From: Planctomycetota bacterium
GTDB lineage: Bacteria; Planctomycetota; Planctomycetia; Pirellulales; Pirellulaceae
Reading direction: 5' to 3'
DNA length: 64,000 bases
Assembly: GCA_014381825.1 (NCBI GenBank)
Contig: JACNKX010000065.1
Coordinates: 1-64,000 of the forward strand
Shown here: positions 35,865 through 44,906 of the stretch, piece after piece
Layout of the letters: each line of letters starts with the position of its first letter
How positions within the stretch are numbered: the stretch's first letter is position 1
The notes under the pieces: generated by a model
Database searches by the model: none
What the model was told of the DNA's origin: nothing
Seen by the model: only the letters and a program-made list of their open reading frames with translations
Position numbers and translations under genes: made by a program

Positions 35865-36629
35865 ATGATCCACGTCCGTGAACTCACCAAGTCCTACGCC
35901 GACCTCCGCCGAGGCAGCTTTGTGGCGGTCGATAGTATCTCGTTCGACGCATCGCCAGGCCAGATCTATGGACTGCTCGGTCCGAACGGTGCCGGCAAAA
36001 CGACTGCATTGCGCATCCTTAGCACGATGCTCCAGCCGACGTCAGGAGAGGCGACCGTCAATGGCTACGACGTCCTCACGCAACCTGGATTGGTCCGGCG
36101 GCAGATCGGTTACGTTTCGATGAACACTGCCGTGTACGATCGCATGACTGCTTGGGAGATGGTCGAGTACTTTGGGCGACTCTATGGAATCGAGCAGGCA
36201 GATCTTCGCGATCGTATGGAGACGATCTTCGGGCAATTGCAGATGAACGAGATCCGCGATTTGCTCGGAGCCAAAATGTCGACCGGCATGAAACAGAAAG
36301 TCTCGATCGCACGCGCGATTGTTCACAATCCGCCGGTGTTGATCTTTGATGAGGCGACTTCGGGACTGGACGTACTTGTCGCTCGTGCGTTGCTGAAGAC
36401 GGTTGACGAGTTGCGAGACCAGGGGAAATGTATTGTCTTTTCGACGCACATTATGCGTGAAGTTGAACGCCTTTGTGATCGCATCGCAATCTTACATCGC
36501 GGACACATTCTCGCCGAAGGGACGCTGGGCGAACTCGCGGACCGACACGAGGAACCTGATCTGGAAGAGCTGTTCTTCGAGTTGATCTCCCAACACGACA
36601 ATCAATTGGCTTTGGCGAACGTTGTTTAG
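35865..36629 (+). CDS. ABC transporter ATP-binding protein, NatA-type
   Basis: A 254-aa ATPase starting at ATG 35865 ([20 protein letters not shown]); an earlier in-frame start would add 28 residues of no ABC character. Walker [18 protein letters not shown]-loop region [16 protein letters not shown], signature [15 protein letters not shown] (the variant usual in the NatA/DrrA group in place of LSGGQ), Walker [17 protein letters not shown] and the switch His in [12 protein letters not shown]. The C-terminal tail is short. The permease gene follows after 29 nt, so they form one exporter, of the type that in Bacillus exports sodium; here the substrate is unknown. Confidence 0.92.
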   Translation: MIHVRELTKSYADLRRGSFVAVDSISFDASPGQIYGLLGPNGAGKTTALRILSTMLQPTSGEATVNGYDVLTQPGLVRRQIGYVSMNTAVYDRMTAWEMVEYFGRLYGIEQADLRDRMETIFGQLQMNEIRDLLGAKMSTGMKQKVSIARAIVHNPPVLIFDEATSGLDVLVARALLKTVDELRDQGKCIVFSTHIMREVERLCDRIAILHRGHILAEGTLGELADRHEEPDLEELFFELISQHDNQLALANVV

Positions 36630-36658
36630 CGATTGAATTGCCAATAGGAACGAACTTT

Positions 36659-38923
36659 ATGAAGTTGGCGAACGTCAAGTGGATATACCTTCGCGAAGTG
36701 CGCGATCAGTTGCGTGATCGGCGTACGCTCTTCACAATCGCCGTGCTGCCAGTGTTGCTTTATCCGTTGCTCGGCATGACCTTCTTGCAAGTTGCTCAAT
36801 TCTCGCGCGAACACAAAACACCTATCCTCCTTCTCGGTGCCGACTCGCTCCCCGAAACACCGCGGTTACTTGATGACGATAAATTCGATACCGAAATTGC
36901 ATCTGAGCAAGATGCGAAGTTGTTCGATTTGACTATCGAGCGAGCATTGCCTCCGGGCGTTTCGCTTTCTACGTTGCGATCGTGGGCCGAGCAGGAAATC
37001 CAAGACGGCACGTACGACGCGGTTGTCTACTTTCCCGATGACTTCGGCGTAAAGCTGAATGAGTTCCGTGCCGCAGTTGCGGATAGCCCGGATGATTCGG
37101 AGACAGAGCTGCCCGCATCCATCAAACAAGACAGAGCGATCCCCGAACCCGAGTTGTTCGTCGACACCGCGAGTGACAAATCGCGGATGGCTCGAGACCG
37201 CGTCGACAGCGTACTTGTTCGCTGGCGAGACTCGATCGTTGTTGACAATCTTCGCGATCGACGTATTCCGTCCGCCGCGACGAAGCCGTTCAAGGTGGTA
37301 AGCACTGATGTTTCTCGCGAACGCACTCGTCGGGCGGCAGTCTGGTCGAAGATCTTGCCGTTCGTCGTATTGATTTGGGCGTTGACCGGAGCTTTCTATC
37401 CAGCAATTGATTTATGTGCGGGCGAGAAAGAACGCGGGACTCTCGAAACTTTGCTCTGCAGCCCTGCCGAACGCAGCGAGATCGCCTGGGGCAAGTTGCT
37501 AACGATCATGACGTTCAGCATGGCGACTTCTGTCTTGAATCTATTGAGCATGGGCATGACGGGCGCGTTCATCGTGTCGCGAATCGCAATACTTGGCGGC
37601 GGAGCGACGAAACTGGCGATCGGCACTCCTCCGCCGGCTGCTTTCCTTTGGCTACTCCTGGCGCTGATTCCGCTGTCCGCGCTCTTTAGTGCTATCTCTT
37701 TGGCGATCGCGGCTTTTGCAAAGAGTTCAAAGGAAGGTCAGTACTATTTAATGCCCGTACTGATGATTACTTTGCCGTTGATGATGCTGCCGATGATGCC
37801 GACGACCGAGTTGGATCTCGGCATGAGTCTGATTCCGGTCGCTGGGGTCATGCTGTTACTGCAAGCTTTGATCGAAGGCCAGTATCTCGAAGCGGTTCGG
37901 TTCGTCGTTCCCGTGATGGGAGTCACCTTCCTTTGTTGTTTGCTGGCGATGCGTTGGGCGATTGACCAGTTCAACAAAGAGTCCGTCCTCTTTCGCGAGA
38001 GCGAACAGTGGGGGTTCGGTGTTTGGATTCGCTCTCTCATTCGCGACCGTCGCGACACCCCGTCACTTTCGGCAGCGGTAATGTGTGGCGTGCTGCTCCT
38101 GATGATTCGTTTCTTCGCCAGCTTCCTATTCGCCATGCCAGAGACATGGGACGGATTCGCGATGACGACCGTCATATCACTCGTCGCATTCATCGCGATT
38201 CCCGCAATCATCATGTCGGTGCTCTTAACGCGCAGCCCCACCAAGACGTTGTTGCTGCGGGCACCTCGATTCGAGGCCATTCCTATGGCGGCACTGCTCG
38301 CCTTAGCTCTGCATCCCGCCAACGTCGCGTTGGGGCTGTTGGTGCAAAAGGTCTACCCTTACTCACCGGATATCATCGAGCAGCTGAAGGTCTTTGAATC
38401 GGTGATCGACGGAGCCCCGGGATTGTGGGCGGTCATCTTGGTGTTGGCGGTGACACCAGCGATCTGCGAGGAAATCGCATTTCGTGGATTCATTCTGTCG
38501 GGCATGAGACACATGGGCCACAAGTGGGTTGCGATTCTTGTGACCAGCGTCCTCTTTGGTGCCGCGCACATGATTTTGCAGCAGTCGCTAACGGCGTGTA
38601 TGATTGGAATGGTATTGGGCTATCTCGCAATTCAAACAGGAAGTCTGTTGCCTTGCATCGTCTATCATCTAACTCACAACTCGCTGTCGATGATCATGGC
38701 GATTTGTGTGCCGACGTTAATCGAAACGTATCCGGGACTCAGCTTATTGTTCTCGGATGGTGAATCGGGAACGCTCTATCAATGGCCAGCAGTCGCAGTC
38801 GGCTTGGTTGTGGGAGTCGGCCTTTTGAACTGGTTCCGTAACCTGCCATATGACCAGACCAAGGAAGAATCTCTGCAGAAAGCCCTCGATCATCAAACGG
38901 CGCAGATTCCCGCGAAGTCATGA
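36659..38923 (+). CDS. ABC permease (NatB/ABC-2 type) fused to a CPBP intramembrane protease
   Basis: A 754-aa membrane protein. ATG 36659 has AGGAA at 8 nt. The first 440 residues are an ABC-2-type permease: helix 1 (FTIAVLPVLLYPLLGMTFLQ), a long extracytoplasmic domain (about 50-225) and six helices (from WSKILPFVVLIWALTGAFYP, including the CAGEKERGTLETLLCSPAER coupling region). The last 260 residues are a CPBP (Rce1-like) protease with all motifs: EEIAFRG, FGAAH and HLTHN. The link suggests that the transporter and a membrane protease act as one unit, perhaps handling a peptide or modified lipid substrate. Fusions of this type are known in planctomycetes and related phyla; the function is not established. 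Confidence 0.92.
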   Translation: MKLANVKWIYLREVRDQLRDRRTLFTIAVLPVLLYPLLGMTFLQVAQFSREHKTPILLLGADSLPETPRLLDDDKFDTEIASEQDAKLFDLTIERALPPGVSLSTLRSWAEQEIQDGTYDAVVYFPDDFGVKLNEFRAAVADSPDDSETELPASIKQDRAIPEPELFVDTASDKSRMARDRVDSVLVRWRDSIVVDNLRDRRIPSAATKPFKVVSTDVSRERTRRAAVWSKILPFVVLIWALTGAFYPAIDLCAGEKERGTLETLLCSPAERSEIAWGKLLTIMTFSMATSVLNLLSMGMTGAFIVSRIAILGGGATKLAIGTPPPAAFLWLLLALIPLSALFSAISLAIAAFAKSSKEGQYYLMPVLMITLPLMMLPMMPTTELDLGMSLIPVAGVMLLLQALIEGQYLEAVRFVVPVMGVTFLCCLLAMRWAIDQFNKESVLFRESEQWGFGVWIRSLIRDRRDTPSLSAAVMCGVLLLMIRFFASFLFAMPETWDGFAMTTVISLVAFIAIPAIIMSVLLTRSPTKTLLLRAPRFEAIPMAALLALALHPANVALGLLVQKVYPYSPDIIEQLKVFESVIDGAPGLWAVILVLAVTPAICEEIAFRGFILSGMRHMGHKWVAILVTSVLFGAAHMILQQSLTACMIGMVLGYLAIQTGSLLPCIVYHLTHNSLSMIMAICVPTLIETYPGLSLLFSDGESGTLYQWPAVAVGLVVGVGLLNWFRNLPYDQTKEESLQKALDHQTAQIPAKS

Positions 38924-38968
38924 CGTGGCGACTGTCGTGCGCCTGCTGTCTTCTGAACGCCGACGAAT

Positions 38969-40015
38969 TTATCTAAGTTCGTCTTGGTCACTGGCTGGAT
39001 CTGGCGTCCTCACCGCGAAATACAATACGCCCGCGATGAGCAACTCGGCCGCCATCCAGCTGACCCGCAGCAGTACGGCCGAGCCGATCGCAACGACCGT
39101 GCCGAACTTCGGTTCAAGCAATGGGATCACGATCAACTCTCGCACACCGATTCCACCCGGCAACAACGAAAGAAAACCTGCGACTATTGCTAATGCCACG
39201 GAGGCGGTAAGCAGAGGCAGGTCGCCGAGCGTCGGAGTCAACGCAACCCCGGGAATCGCCTTCGCCGCGGACCATAAGCTCAGTCCGAAACAGATCCATC
39301 CGAGCGATATCAGCAACCAACCAAGCCCCATCAACTTTGCATTCAGCCCATCGATTGCCTTGTCGATGTCCGGGTTGGCGCGATGGACTTGTAAGAACCG
39401 CAAGGCCCAGCGAAACAAAGGTGGATAGGTGGGAACGCCGGCTCCAATCGCAAGTAGCAGAGCCAAAAAGATGAACCCTGGCTGTGTTCGCAGCAGTGCG
39501 CCGAGGATTCCGGCAGCGACCACGGCACCGACCGCCATCAAGGTTAACGTCTCGACAAAGACGCTGGCTGCCGCAACGGTCGTGTCGACTCGATCACTGC
39601 GAATCAGTCCCGTCCGAATCACGACGACAAGCGCCTTGCCCGGCACATACTTGCCAAGATGCCCAATGTAGAACGCCCGCAACGTTTCAGTGAACGTCGG
39701 ACGCTGGCCCATTGCTCGCAGCGTCTGCCACCAAAAGACGCACGATGGGAACATACCAACCAGATAAAAGAGCATCGCCAACGCGAGCCAGCCAAAACGC
39801 AAGTCGCTCCACGCGATCCCTTCCTGAATGAACTCGCCCTTTGCATTCAGCGCCGTTCGCCAAACACCCCACGTAACGAGTGCCAAGATCAACGCTCGAA
39901 CAGCGAACTTGATCCAGTACTTTGCTCGCGATTTCGGCGGGTTCACTTCCGAGGACACACAGGACTCCAGACGCGATGATGGATAGTCGCTGTTCGCTCC
40001 GTGGACAGGTGCCAT
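38969..40015 (-). CDS. Lysylphosphatidylglycerol synthase TM-domain (UPF0104) protein
   Basis: A 348-aa integral membrane protein with about eight helices (for example IKFAVRALILALVTWGVWRT, WLALAMLFYLVGMFPSCVFW, LLTASVALAIVAGFLSLLPG, LLRVSWMAAELLIAGVLYFA). The GHLGKYVPGKALVV and LSLLPGGIGVRELIVIPLL motifs are diagnostic of the LPG_synthase_TM/UPF0104 family. The lysyl-transfer domain of full MprF proteins is absent, so it may be a lipid flippase or a partner of glycosyltransferases. It is convergent with the CPBP gene (45 nt apart) and divergent from the AI-2E gene. Confidence 0.88.
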   Translation of the reverse strand: MAPVHGANSDYPSSRLESCVSSEVNPPKSRAKYWIKFAVRALILALVTWGVWRTALNAKGEFIQEGIAWSDLRFGWLALAMLFYLVGMFPSCVFWWQTLRAMGQRPTFTETLRAFYIGHLGKYVPGKALVVVIRTGLIRSDRVDTTVAAASVFVETLTLMAVGAVVAAGILGALLRTQPGFIFLALLLAIGAGVPTYPPLFRWALRFLQVHRANPDIDKAIDGLNAKLMGLGWLLISLGWICFGLSLWSAAKAIPGVALTPTLGDLPLLTASVALAIVAGFLSLLPGGIGVRELIVIPLLEPKFGTVVAIGSAVLLRVSWMAAELLIAGVLYFAVRTPDPASDQDELR

Positions 40016-40159
40016 GTTCTCGAAGCGAACAGCGACTATTGTGGTGGCAATGTACGAGCCTCACAATACGAACCCACCAAACAACATGATTTCCTGTGAT
40101 ACAATGCCGCGCGAGGCAGATGATATTCGGTGGCGATCGTTCAGGAGGTGAGGAGACTT

Positions 40160-41725
40160 ATGTCACGTATGGTTTCGTTTGGCGTTCTCGTAGGCGCGAT
40201 CGCTGTCATTGGCTTTCTGTTCTATCGAGTGATCTCTGGCTTTTTGTTGCCGATGTTCCTTGCCGCTCTGCTGGTCGTTATTTTCCAGCCGTGGTTTCGA
40301 TACTTCATCTCCAAATGTGGCGGGCGGATTCGATTGGCGGCAGCGTTAACGACCATTTCGGCAATCGTTGTGGTCATTGCACCCGCGACGCTGGTCGGTG
40401 CCCTGGCCATTTGGGAGATTCGACCTGGCGGCGGAGCCAAGACGCATTCGTTTGATCAAACGCTGCGAGACGGCTTGGCGGGGCTGCGAACATCGCTCGA
40501 GGACATTTCCGGCAAGAGGCTTAAGTTGGAAGCGGAGTTTGCCGGCGAGTCTTGCATCGCTGAACTGCGTTACATCGAATCGTCGATCACGAGTCTTCGT
40601 GCCCACGCTTCTGTGGGTGCGACGTACCAAGGTGAAGAGGCCGCAACTGAGAGGTTAGTTGCCGCAATCATCGATCTGGAGTCAATGATTGCCACGGAAC
40701 ACGCCGCTGCGCAGGATGTCGCCGCACAGGGAGAGAGTACGGACGAAGAACTGATGCCTGATCGGGGGAAATTGCTGCGACAAGTTCGCGAGACCTTAAT
40801 TCCTCCCGATGGTGAGCCCGGAGTCGTGCCCGGTTCACTCCAGTACCAATTGCTTTTGGACGACGCGGATCAAGAGTTCAGGGCGTTTAAACTTGCTCTC
40901 TTCGACAATTCGGCAAGCGTCTGGCTGGCCGACTTGATGAATCCGACCGACGACGAAATTCGTGCGTGGAGTGGCGAATTGTCTGCATTCGCTCCAGGTT
41001 TGCTGCGCTCGGTTGGCGGTAAAACAGGAACGATCCTTGCCAATACCGTGCTGACGCTGGTCGTGACAGTAATCGCGTTTTACTTTTTTCTGGCTGATGG
41101 CCCGGCGATGGTCAAAACCGTCATGCGCCTGTCTCCTCTCGATGATCAACACGAGCGGCAACTTGTTACTGAGTTCGATCGAATTAGCCGCGCCGTTGTT
41201 CTCGCGACGTTGCTCTCGGCGGTCGCGCAAGGCTTGCTGGCGGCTGTAGCGTTTTGGCTCGTTAGCTTGAATGTTGAGGAATTCAACTTTGTATTCTCGT
41301 TAACCTTGTTGTCGACGATTCTCGCGTTGATTCCGTTCGTCGGTGCCGCGTCCGTCTGGATCCCCGTCTCGCTATGGCTGTTCTTTCATGAACCCGCAGC
41401 AGGCGGTGATCCACATCGAGTTGCCGCCGTCTTGCTGGCCATCTATGGAGCTGGTGTAATCTCAATGGCCGACAACGTGATTAAACCGTTGGTATTACAC
41501 GGTCAATCCAACCTCCATCCGTTGCTAGCACTGCTCAGCGTGCTCGGCGGTGTTCATGCGCTCGGTCCAATCGGCATTTTGGTGGGGCCGATGGTGGTGG
41601 TGTTCTTGCAGACACTATTGAACATCTTGCATAGCGAACTGATGACCATGGAACGGCTGACAACTCATCGAAAAGGGCGATCGACCCTTCCGTTCATTTT
41701 GTCTTTACGCCAACGGCGGTTATGA
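40160..41725 (+). CDS. AI-2E family transporter with large cytosolic/periplasmic insert
   Basis: A 521-aa membrane protein from ATG 40160, preceded by GGAG (40152-40155); a GTG 30 nt upstream is possible but its spacing is worse. The N-terminal helices (VLVGAIAVIGFLFYRVISGF, LPMFLAALLVVIFQPWF) and the C-terminal block (ALIPFVGAASVWIPVSLWLF, NVIKPLVLHGQSNLHPLLAL, GPIGILVGPMVVVF) match the AI-2E/PerM family. Between them, residues about 100-290 form a hydrophilic insert, about 150 residues longer than in the usual 350-aa members. The family includes Na+/H+ antiporters and autoinducer exporters, so the substrate cannot be told from sequence. Confidence 0.88.
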   Translation: MSRMVSFGVLVGAIAVIGFLFYRVISGFLLPMFLAALLVVIFQPWFRYFISKCGGRIRLAAALTTISAIVVVIAPATLVGALAIWEIRPGGGAKTHSFDQTLRDGLAGLRTSLEDISGKRLKLEAEFAGESCIAELRYIESSITSLRAHASVGATYQGEEAATERLVAAIIDLESMIATEHAAAQDVAAQGESTDEELMPDRGKLLRQVRETLIPPDGEPGVVPGSLQYQLLLDDADQEFRAFKLALFDNSASVWLADLMNPTDDEIRAWSGELSAFAPGLLRSVGGKTGTILANTVLTLVVTVIAFYFFLADGPAMVKTVMRLSPLDDQHERQLVTEFDRISRAVVLATLLSAVAQGLLAAVAFWLVSLNVEEFNFVFSLTLLSTILALIPFVGAASVWIPVSLWLFFHEPAAGGDPHRVAAVLLAIYGAGVISMADNVIKPLVLHGQSNLHPLLALLSVLGGVHALGPIGILVGPMVVVFLQTLLNILHSELMTMERLTTHRKGRSTLPFILSLRQRRL

Positions 41726-41780
41726 CTACATTACCGCGAAGGTGAACGGAATCATCGGTATTTCTTGAAGGATCAGGCGC

Positions 41781-43028
41781 ATGAACGGACTCAGCCTGTT
41801 GGTTGCTTTGGCAACGGTTGGCATTAACGTTGACTGGGAAACTACGGCGTCGGGCACACGCGCCTACACCATCCGCCTCGAGTCGGTCGTTATCGATACC
41901 CTGCGCGACGGTTCGGCGGTCGAGAGCGTCGTCCTACAACGTGATCGCGGCTTGCGCAAGTTTCGTGTTGCCGTTGGCCCCCAGAATCTGCAGACAGAAC
42001 AGCGCGCGGCAACCACGGCGAATGAAGTTGATTACGGTTGGCGTCCCAATGAATCGAACAGCATCGACTACTATGTTCAGATCAGCTTAGAACGATTGGA
42101 AACGCTCGCTCGAGGAATCCCGCTCGAGTGCGAAGTGCATCCTGATGTCCCCGAAATCGATAAGATCTTTGTCTTTGTTGGCGACACAAAGTTGCCACGA
42201 GAACTGCCGCTCGAAGCTAGAACTTCGGCCGCGACGCCGCGTGATTTGAGCAGCATCGGAAACGCTCGCGGCGGGAATGTCGCACCGGTTTCCGGCACGG
42301 AAAACAACATTGAGACACCGCGATACGGCAGCGGAGCGTATGGGACCCAGAGCAACACGCAGGTGGCAGTTTCGGGCGCGAGTCGTTCAAACGGCTATGA
42401 CACTCAAGGATCGTCACCCGCCGGTCGCTACGATCTCGCAGGCAACAGCACGTTGCCAGCGCCACAACTCAACAATAGCAGTTGGCCTGCAAATGACCGC
42501 AATCGCGCTCCGATCTACGATTACAACCGGGAGCAATATGCACCGCGACAGGAAACGGTCGCTCGCCCGTCGGCACCACAAACGCAGCCATCTTACCAAC
42601 ATCCGGCAACTCAAGTTGCGACGCGGCCCCAACAGCCTCCGTACACTCAAGTGCAAGCGCCCGCCGCACCTTATGCTGTGCAGCAGACGTATCCTGTTTC
42701 GGGACCAGCGAATCCCCTCGCCATGGACCCATACACTGCCGCCCTTTCTCTCCAAAAGGCAGACCTAGAGAAATCGCTCGAAAATGTCAAACGTGAAAAA
42801 GCGGACGCCGAAACGGAGAAAGCCGCGTTGGCCAAGCAGCTCGAAGAGAAAGAGCGATCTCCCAAGTCGCTGATTCTTACGACACTCGCATTGTTCGCAT
42901 CGATCGGAGCCAATGCGTATCTCGGTTGGTTGGCCTGGAGCTTCTTCTGGCGATTCCGAGACGCAGCCAGCGATCTATCTCGCGCCCGCTCGAACGCATT
43001 CCCGTCTCCGAGCATCGTCGGGCACTAA
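41781..43028 (+). CDS. Hypothetical membrane-anchored protein with low-complexity linker and coiled coil
   Basis: A 415-aa protein. The N-terminus MNGLSLLVALATVGINVDWE may be a short signal. Residues 20-145 look folded (YTIRLESVVIDTLRDGSAVE, IDYYVQISLERLETLARGIP, IDKIFVFVGDTKLPRELP). Residues about 150-325 are low complexity, rich in Gln, Pro, Ser and Asn. A coiled coil (LQKADLEKSLENVKREKADA) follows at about 325-360 and a C-terminal membrane helix (SLILTTLALFASIGANAYLG) at about 365-390. I recognise it only as a planctomycete-type hypothetical. The layout suggests a protein tethered to a membrane with its folded domain held away from it. Confidence 0.7.
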   Translation: MNGLSLLVALATVGINVDWETTASGTRAYTIRLESVVIDTLRDGSAVESVVLQRDRGLRKFRVAVGPQNLQTEQRAATTANEVDYGWRPNESNSIDYYVQISLERLETLARGIPLECEVHPDVPEIDKIFVFVGDTKLPRELPLEARTSAATPRDLSSIGNARGGNVAPVSGTENNIETPRYGSGAYGTQSNTQVAVSGASRSNGYDTQGSSPAGRYDLAGNSTLPAPQLNNSSWPANDRNRAPIYDYNREQYAPRQETVARPSAPQTQPSYQHPATQVATRPQQPPYTQVQAPAAPYAVQQTYPVSGPANPLAMDPYTAALSLQKADLEKSLENVKREKADAETEKAALAKQLEEKERSPKSLILTTLALFASIGANAYLGWLAWSFFWRFRDAASDLSRARSNAFPSPSIVGH

Positions 43029-43264
43029 CGACTATCGGGTGTTTTCACGTTTGGTGCGTCGCAGTGATCGGCATGCAGTTGCCCGTTTGCGCCACTCGCA
43101 CTGTGTTCAGATCACTCCGGTTATGCGCGACGAAACGGCTGTACCGCGTTGCGGATTAGCAACTTGATGTTGTTATTTGACGACACCAAATTCGCGTGCT
43201 AACGTCTAGTGTCTCTATTGATGTCACTAGCTATAGAAGCCGTTTTCCGGGGGGAAGTTGCACG

Positions 43265-44542
43265 ATGGGAAGCACATTGATCGTCGCGGCAGTTATCGCG
43301 ATAAGCACAGTTGGACAGGTCGTCAGCGTCGAGAACCGATCGAATCAAAACGAAGCCTTTCAACAGTGGTGGGGCGTGGACTTTGAATGGAAGTTCGACG
43401 AGCTACCGACCAAGGGCACCGTGCCAGAGCATCGCATGCCGTATTCTGGATACATCTATCCCGATACAGCGGGTGGTACAATTTCGGCACTTCGTAAGTA
43501 CGATAGGGCCTTCAACGGTCGTCGATACCTAGCCACGGGCCATGAGCAATGGGACACGACCGCTTTCAAGGAACCAACGCGTGGACGTGCCCCGGGAAGC
43601 AGCGGAGGAGGAGGTCGAGGCTTCTTTGCGCGAGCATTCGGCGGTAGTCCACGGATGGCGACACCGGCATGGCACGGTCACTGCAATGGTTGGACTTCCG
43701 CAGCGATTCGACATGCTCAACCGCAAAATAGCGTGGTCCGCAACGGTGTGACCTTCTCCCCAGCTGACATCAAGGGTTTGCTAGCCGAACTATATATCTA
43801 CAACGAAATGAACGTGCTTGCCGGTTCCGAGACACGCCTCGACGCAGGAACCTTTCACACGATCATTACGAACTGGGTCGGACGTGGCTCGCACTCGATC
43901 GGGATGGAAGCCGACCCTGGCAAGGAGAAGTGGAACTACCCGATTTTTGCGTTTGCCAGTTCAAATGGTCGCCTCTCGGATCGTCAAATTGAAGTAAAGA
44001 TGAATCTCGCGTACGCCAAGGACAGCCGTGGCGAGTTTCAGGAAAGCCCTTTCAACAAGGCGCAGAAGTACTTTCACTATTACTTAAACCTGAATGAAGA
44101 AGGCAAGATCGTCGGTGGCAACTTCTATCGCGACAGCTCGCGTATCGACATGCTCTGGATTCCGCTCAGCCCGAAAGAATCGAAACAGCCGGGCCACGAA
44201 CGCGGTAACCCCTACATCAAGGTCGATGAGATCCTGTCGATCTGGCGAGACTCCGTGCCGGCGGAAAGTCGTAAGCAATGGCTCGTTATTGACCAGCCCG
44301 CCGCCGATCGTGTATCTGAACTACCCGAAGGTTTGGCATCACTAATTCCGCTGCAACAGTTCCCAGTTGCGGTTATCGAAGCGCAGGCTCCAGCGCCTCC
44401 AGCGGAAGATACTGTCGCCGAACCGGCAATCACGGAGACGGTACCAGCCGATACGGCAGCGGAAACCGACACGGCTGTCACCCCCGCAGTCGTCGAGCCC
44501 TCTACCGAGGCCGCCAGTGAAACCGTACCGACGGAAGCGTAA
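43265..44542 (+). CDS. Exported transglutaminase-elicitor-like protein
   Basis: A 425-aa secreted protein. ATG 43265 follows GGGGGAAG by about 8 nt and opens a Sec signal (STLIVAAVIAISTVGQVVSV). The core fits the TGase_elicitor (M81-type) pattern: a possible catalytic Cys in TPAWHGHCNGWTSAAIRHAQ near residue 145, VVRNGVTFSPADIKGLLAEL, and GRGSHSIGMEADPGKEKWNY P near 210-230 as the His-Asp/Asn part. Residues about 375-425 are a Pro/Ala/Thr/Glu-rich tail. The family was first known from Phytophthora cell-wall transglutaminases and also occurs in bacteria. Cross-linking or hydrolysis of an envelope protein is plausible. A strong hairpin terminator follows. Confidence 0.65.
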   Translation: MGSTLIVAAVIAISTVGQVVSVENRSNQNEAFQQWWGVDFEWKFDELPTKGTVPEHRMPYSGYIYPDTAGGTISALRKYDRAFNGRRYLATGHEQWDTTAFKEPTRGRAPGSSGGGGRGFFARAFGGSPRMATPAWHGHCNGWTSAAIRHAQPQNSVVRNGVTFSPADIKGLLAELYIYNEMNVLAGSETRLDAGTFHTIITNWVGRGSHSIGMEADPGKEKWNYPIFAFASSNGRLSDRQIEVKMNLAYAKDSRGEFQESPFNKAQKYFHYYLNLNEEGKIVGGNFYRDSSRIDMLWIPLSPKESKQPGHERGNPYIKVDEILSIWRDSVPAESRKQWLVIDQPAADRVSELPEGLASLIPLQQFPVAVIEAQAPAPPAEDTVAEPAITETVPADTAAETDTAVTPAVVEPSTEAASETVPTEA

Positions 44543-44622
44543 CGGATGTTAGGCGCGCACGACACTTAACAGCCGCAACTCGACAACGCGATCGGTCGTT
44601 GTATTGACTCAAGAATAATGGC

Positions 44623-44663
44623 CGTCAGATCATCCTTTGTGAAAGGTCTGACGGCTGTTTTCG
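44623..44663 (+). terminator. Rho-independent terminator
   Basis: GCCGTCAGA (44623-44631) pairs with TCTGACGGC (44649-44657); inside, CCTTT and AAAGG extend the stem, and TGTTTT follows. It lies 80 nt after the stop of the transglutaminase-like gene. Confidence 0.8.
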
Positions 44664-44906
44664 TATAACGGTCGACCGTGGGCACACACCCGGCCAAACC
44701 CCGTCCGGCAAGGACGCTAATTCGTCGTGCTATCTCCGTCTGTTGAAATGAGTTCCACGTGGATGGCTCCAGAGTAATCGCCGCGAATTACTTCTTGTGC
44801 CTATTCCCCATGTCAACTATTATCAGCGGCTCGTCCAGACAGCACAATTCGATCAACTGATGCTCTCCCTTGATTCGCTCGCGTTGATTCAGCAGAGGTT
44901 CGCTTC

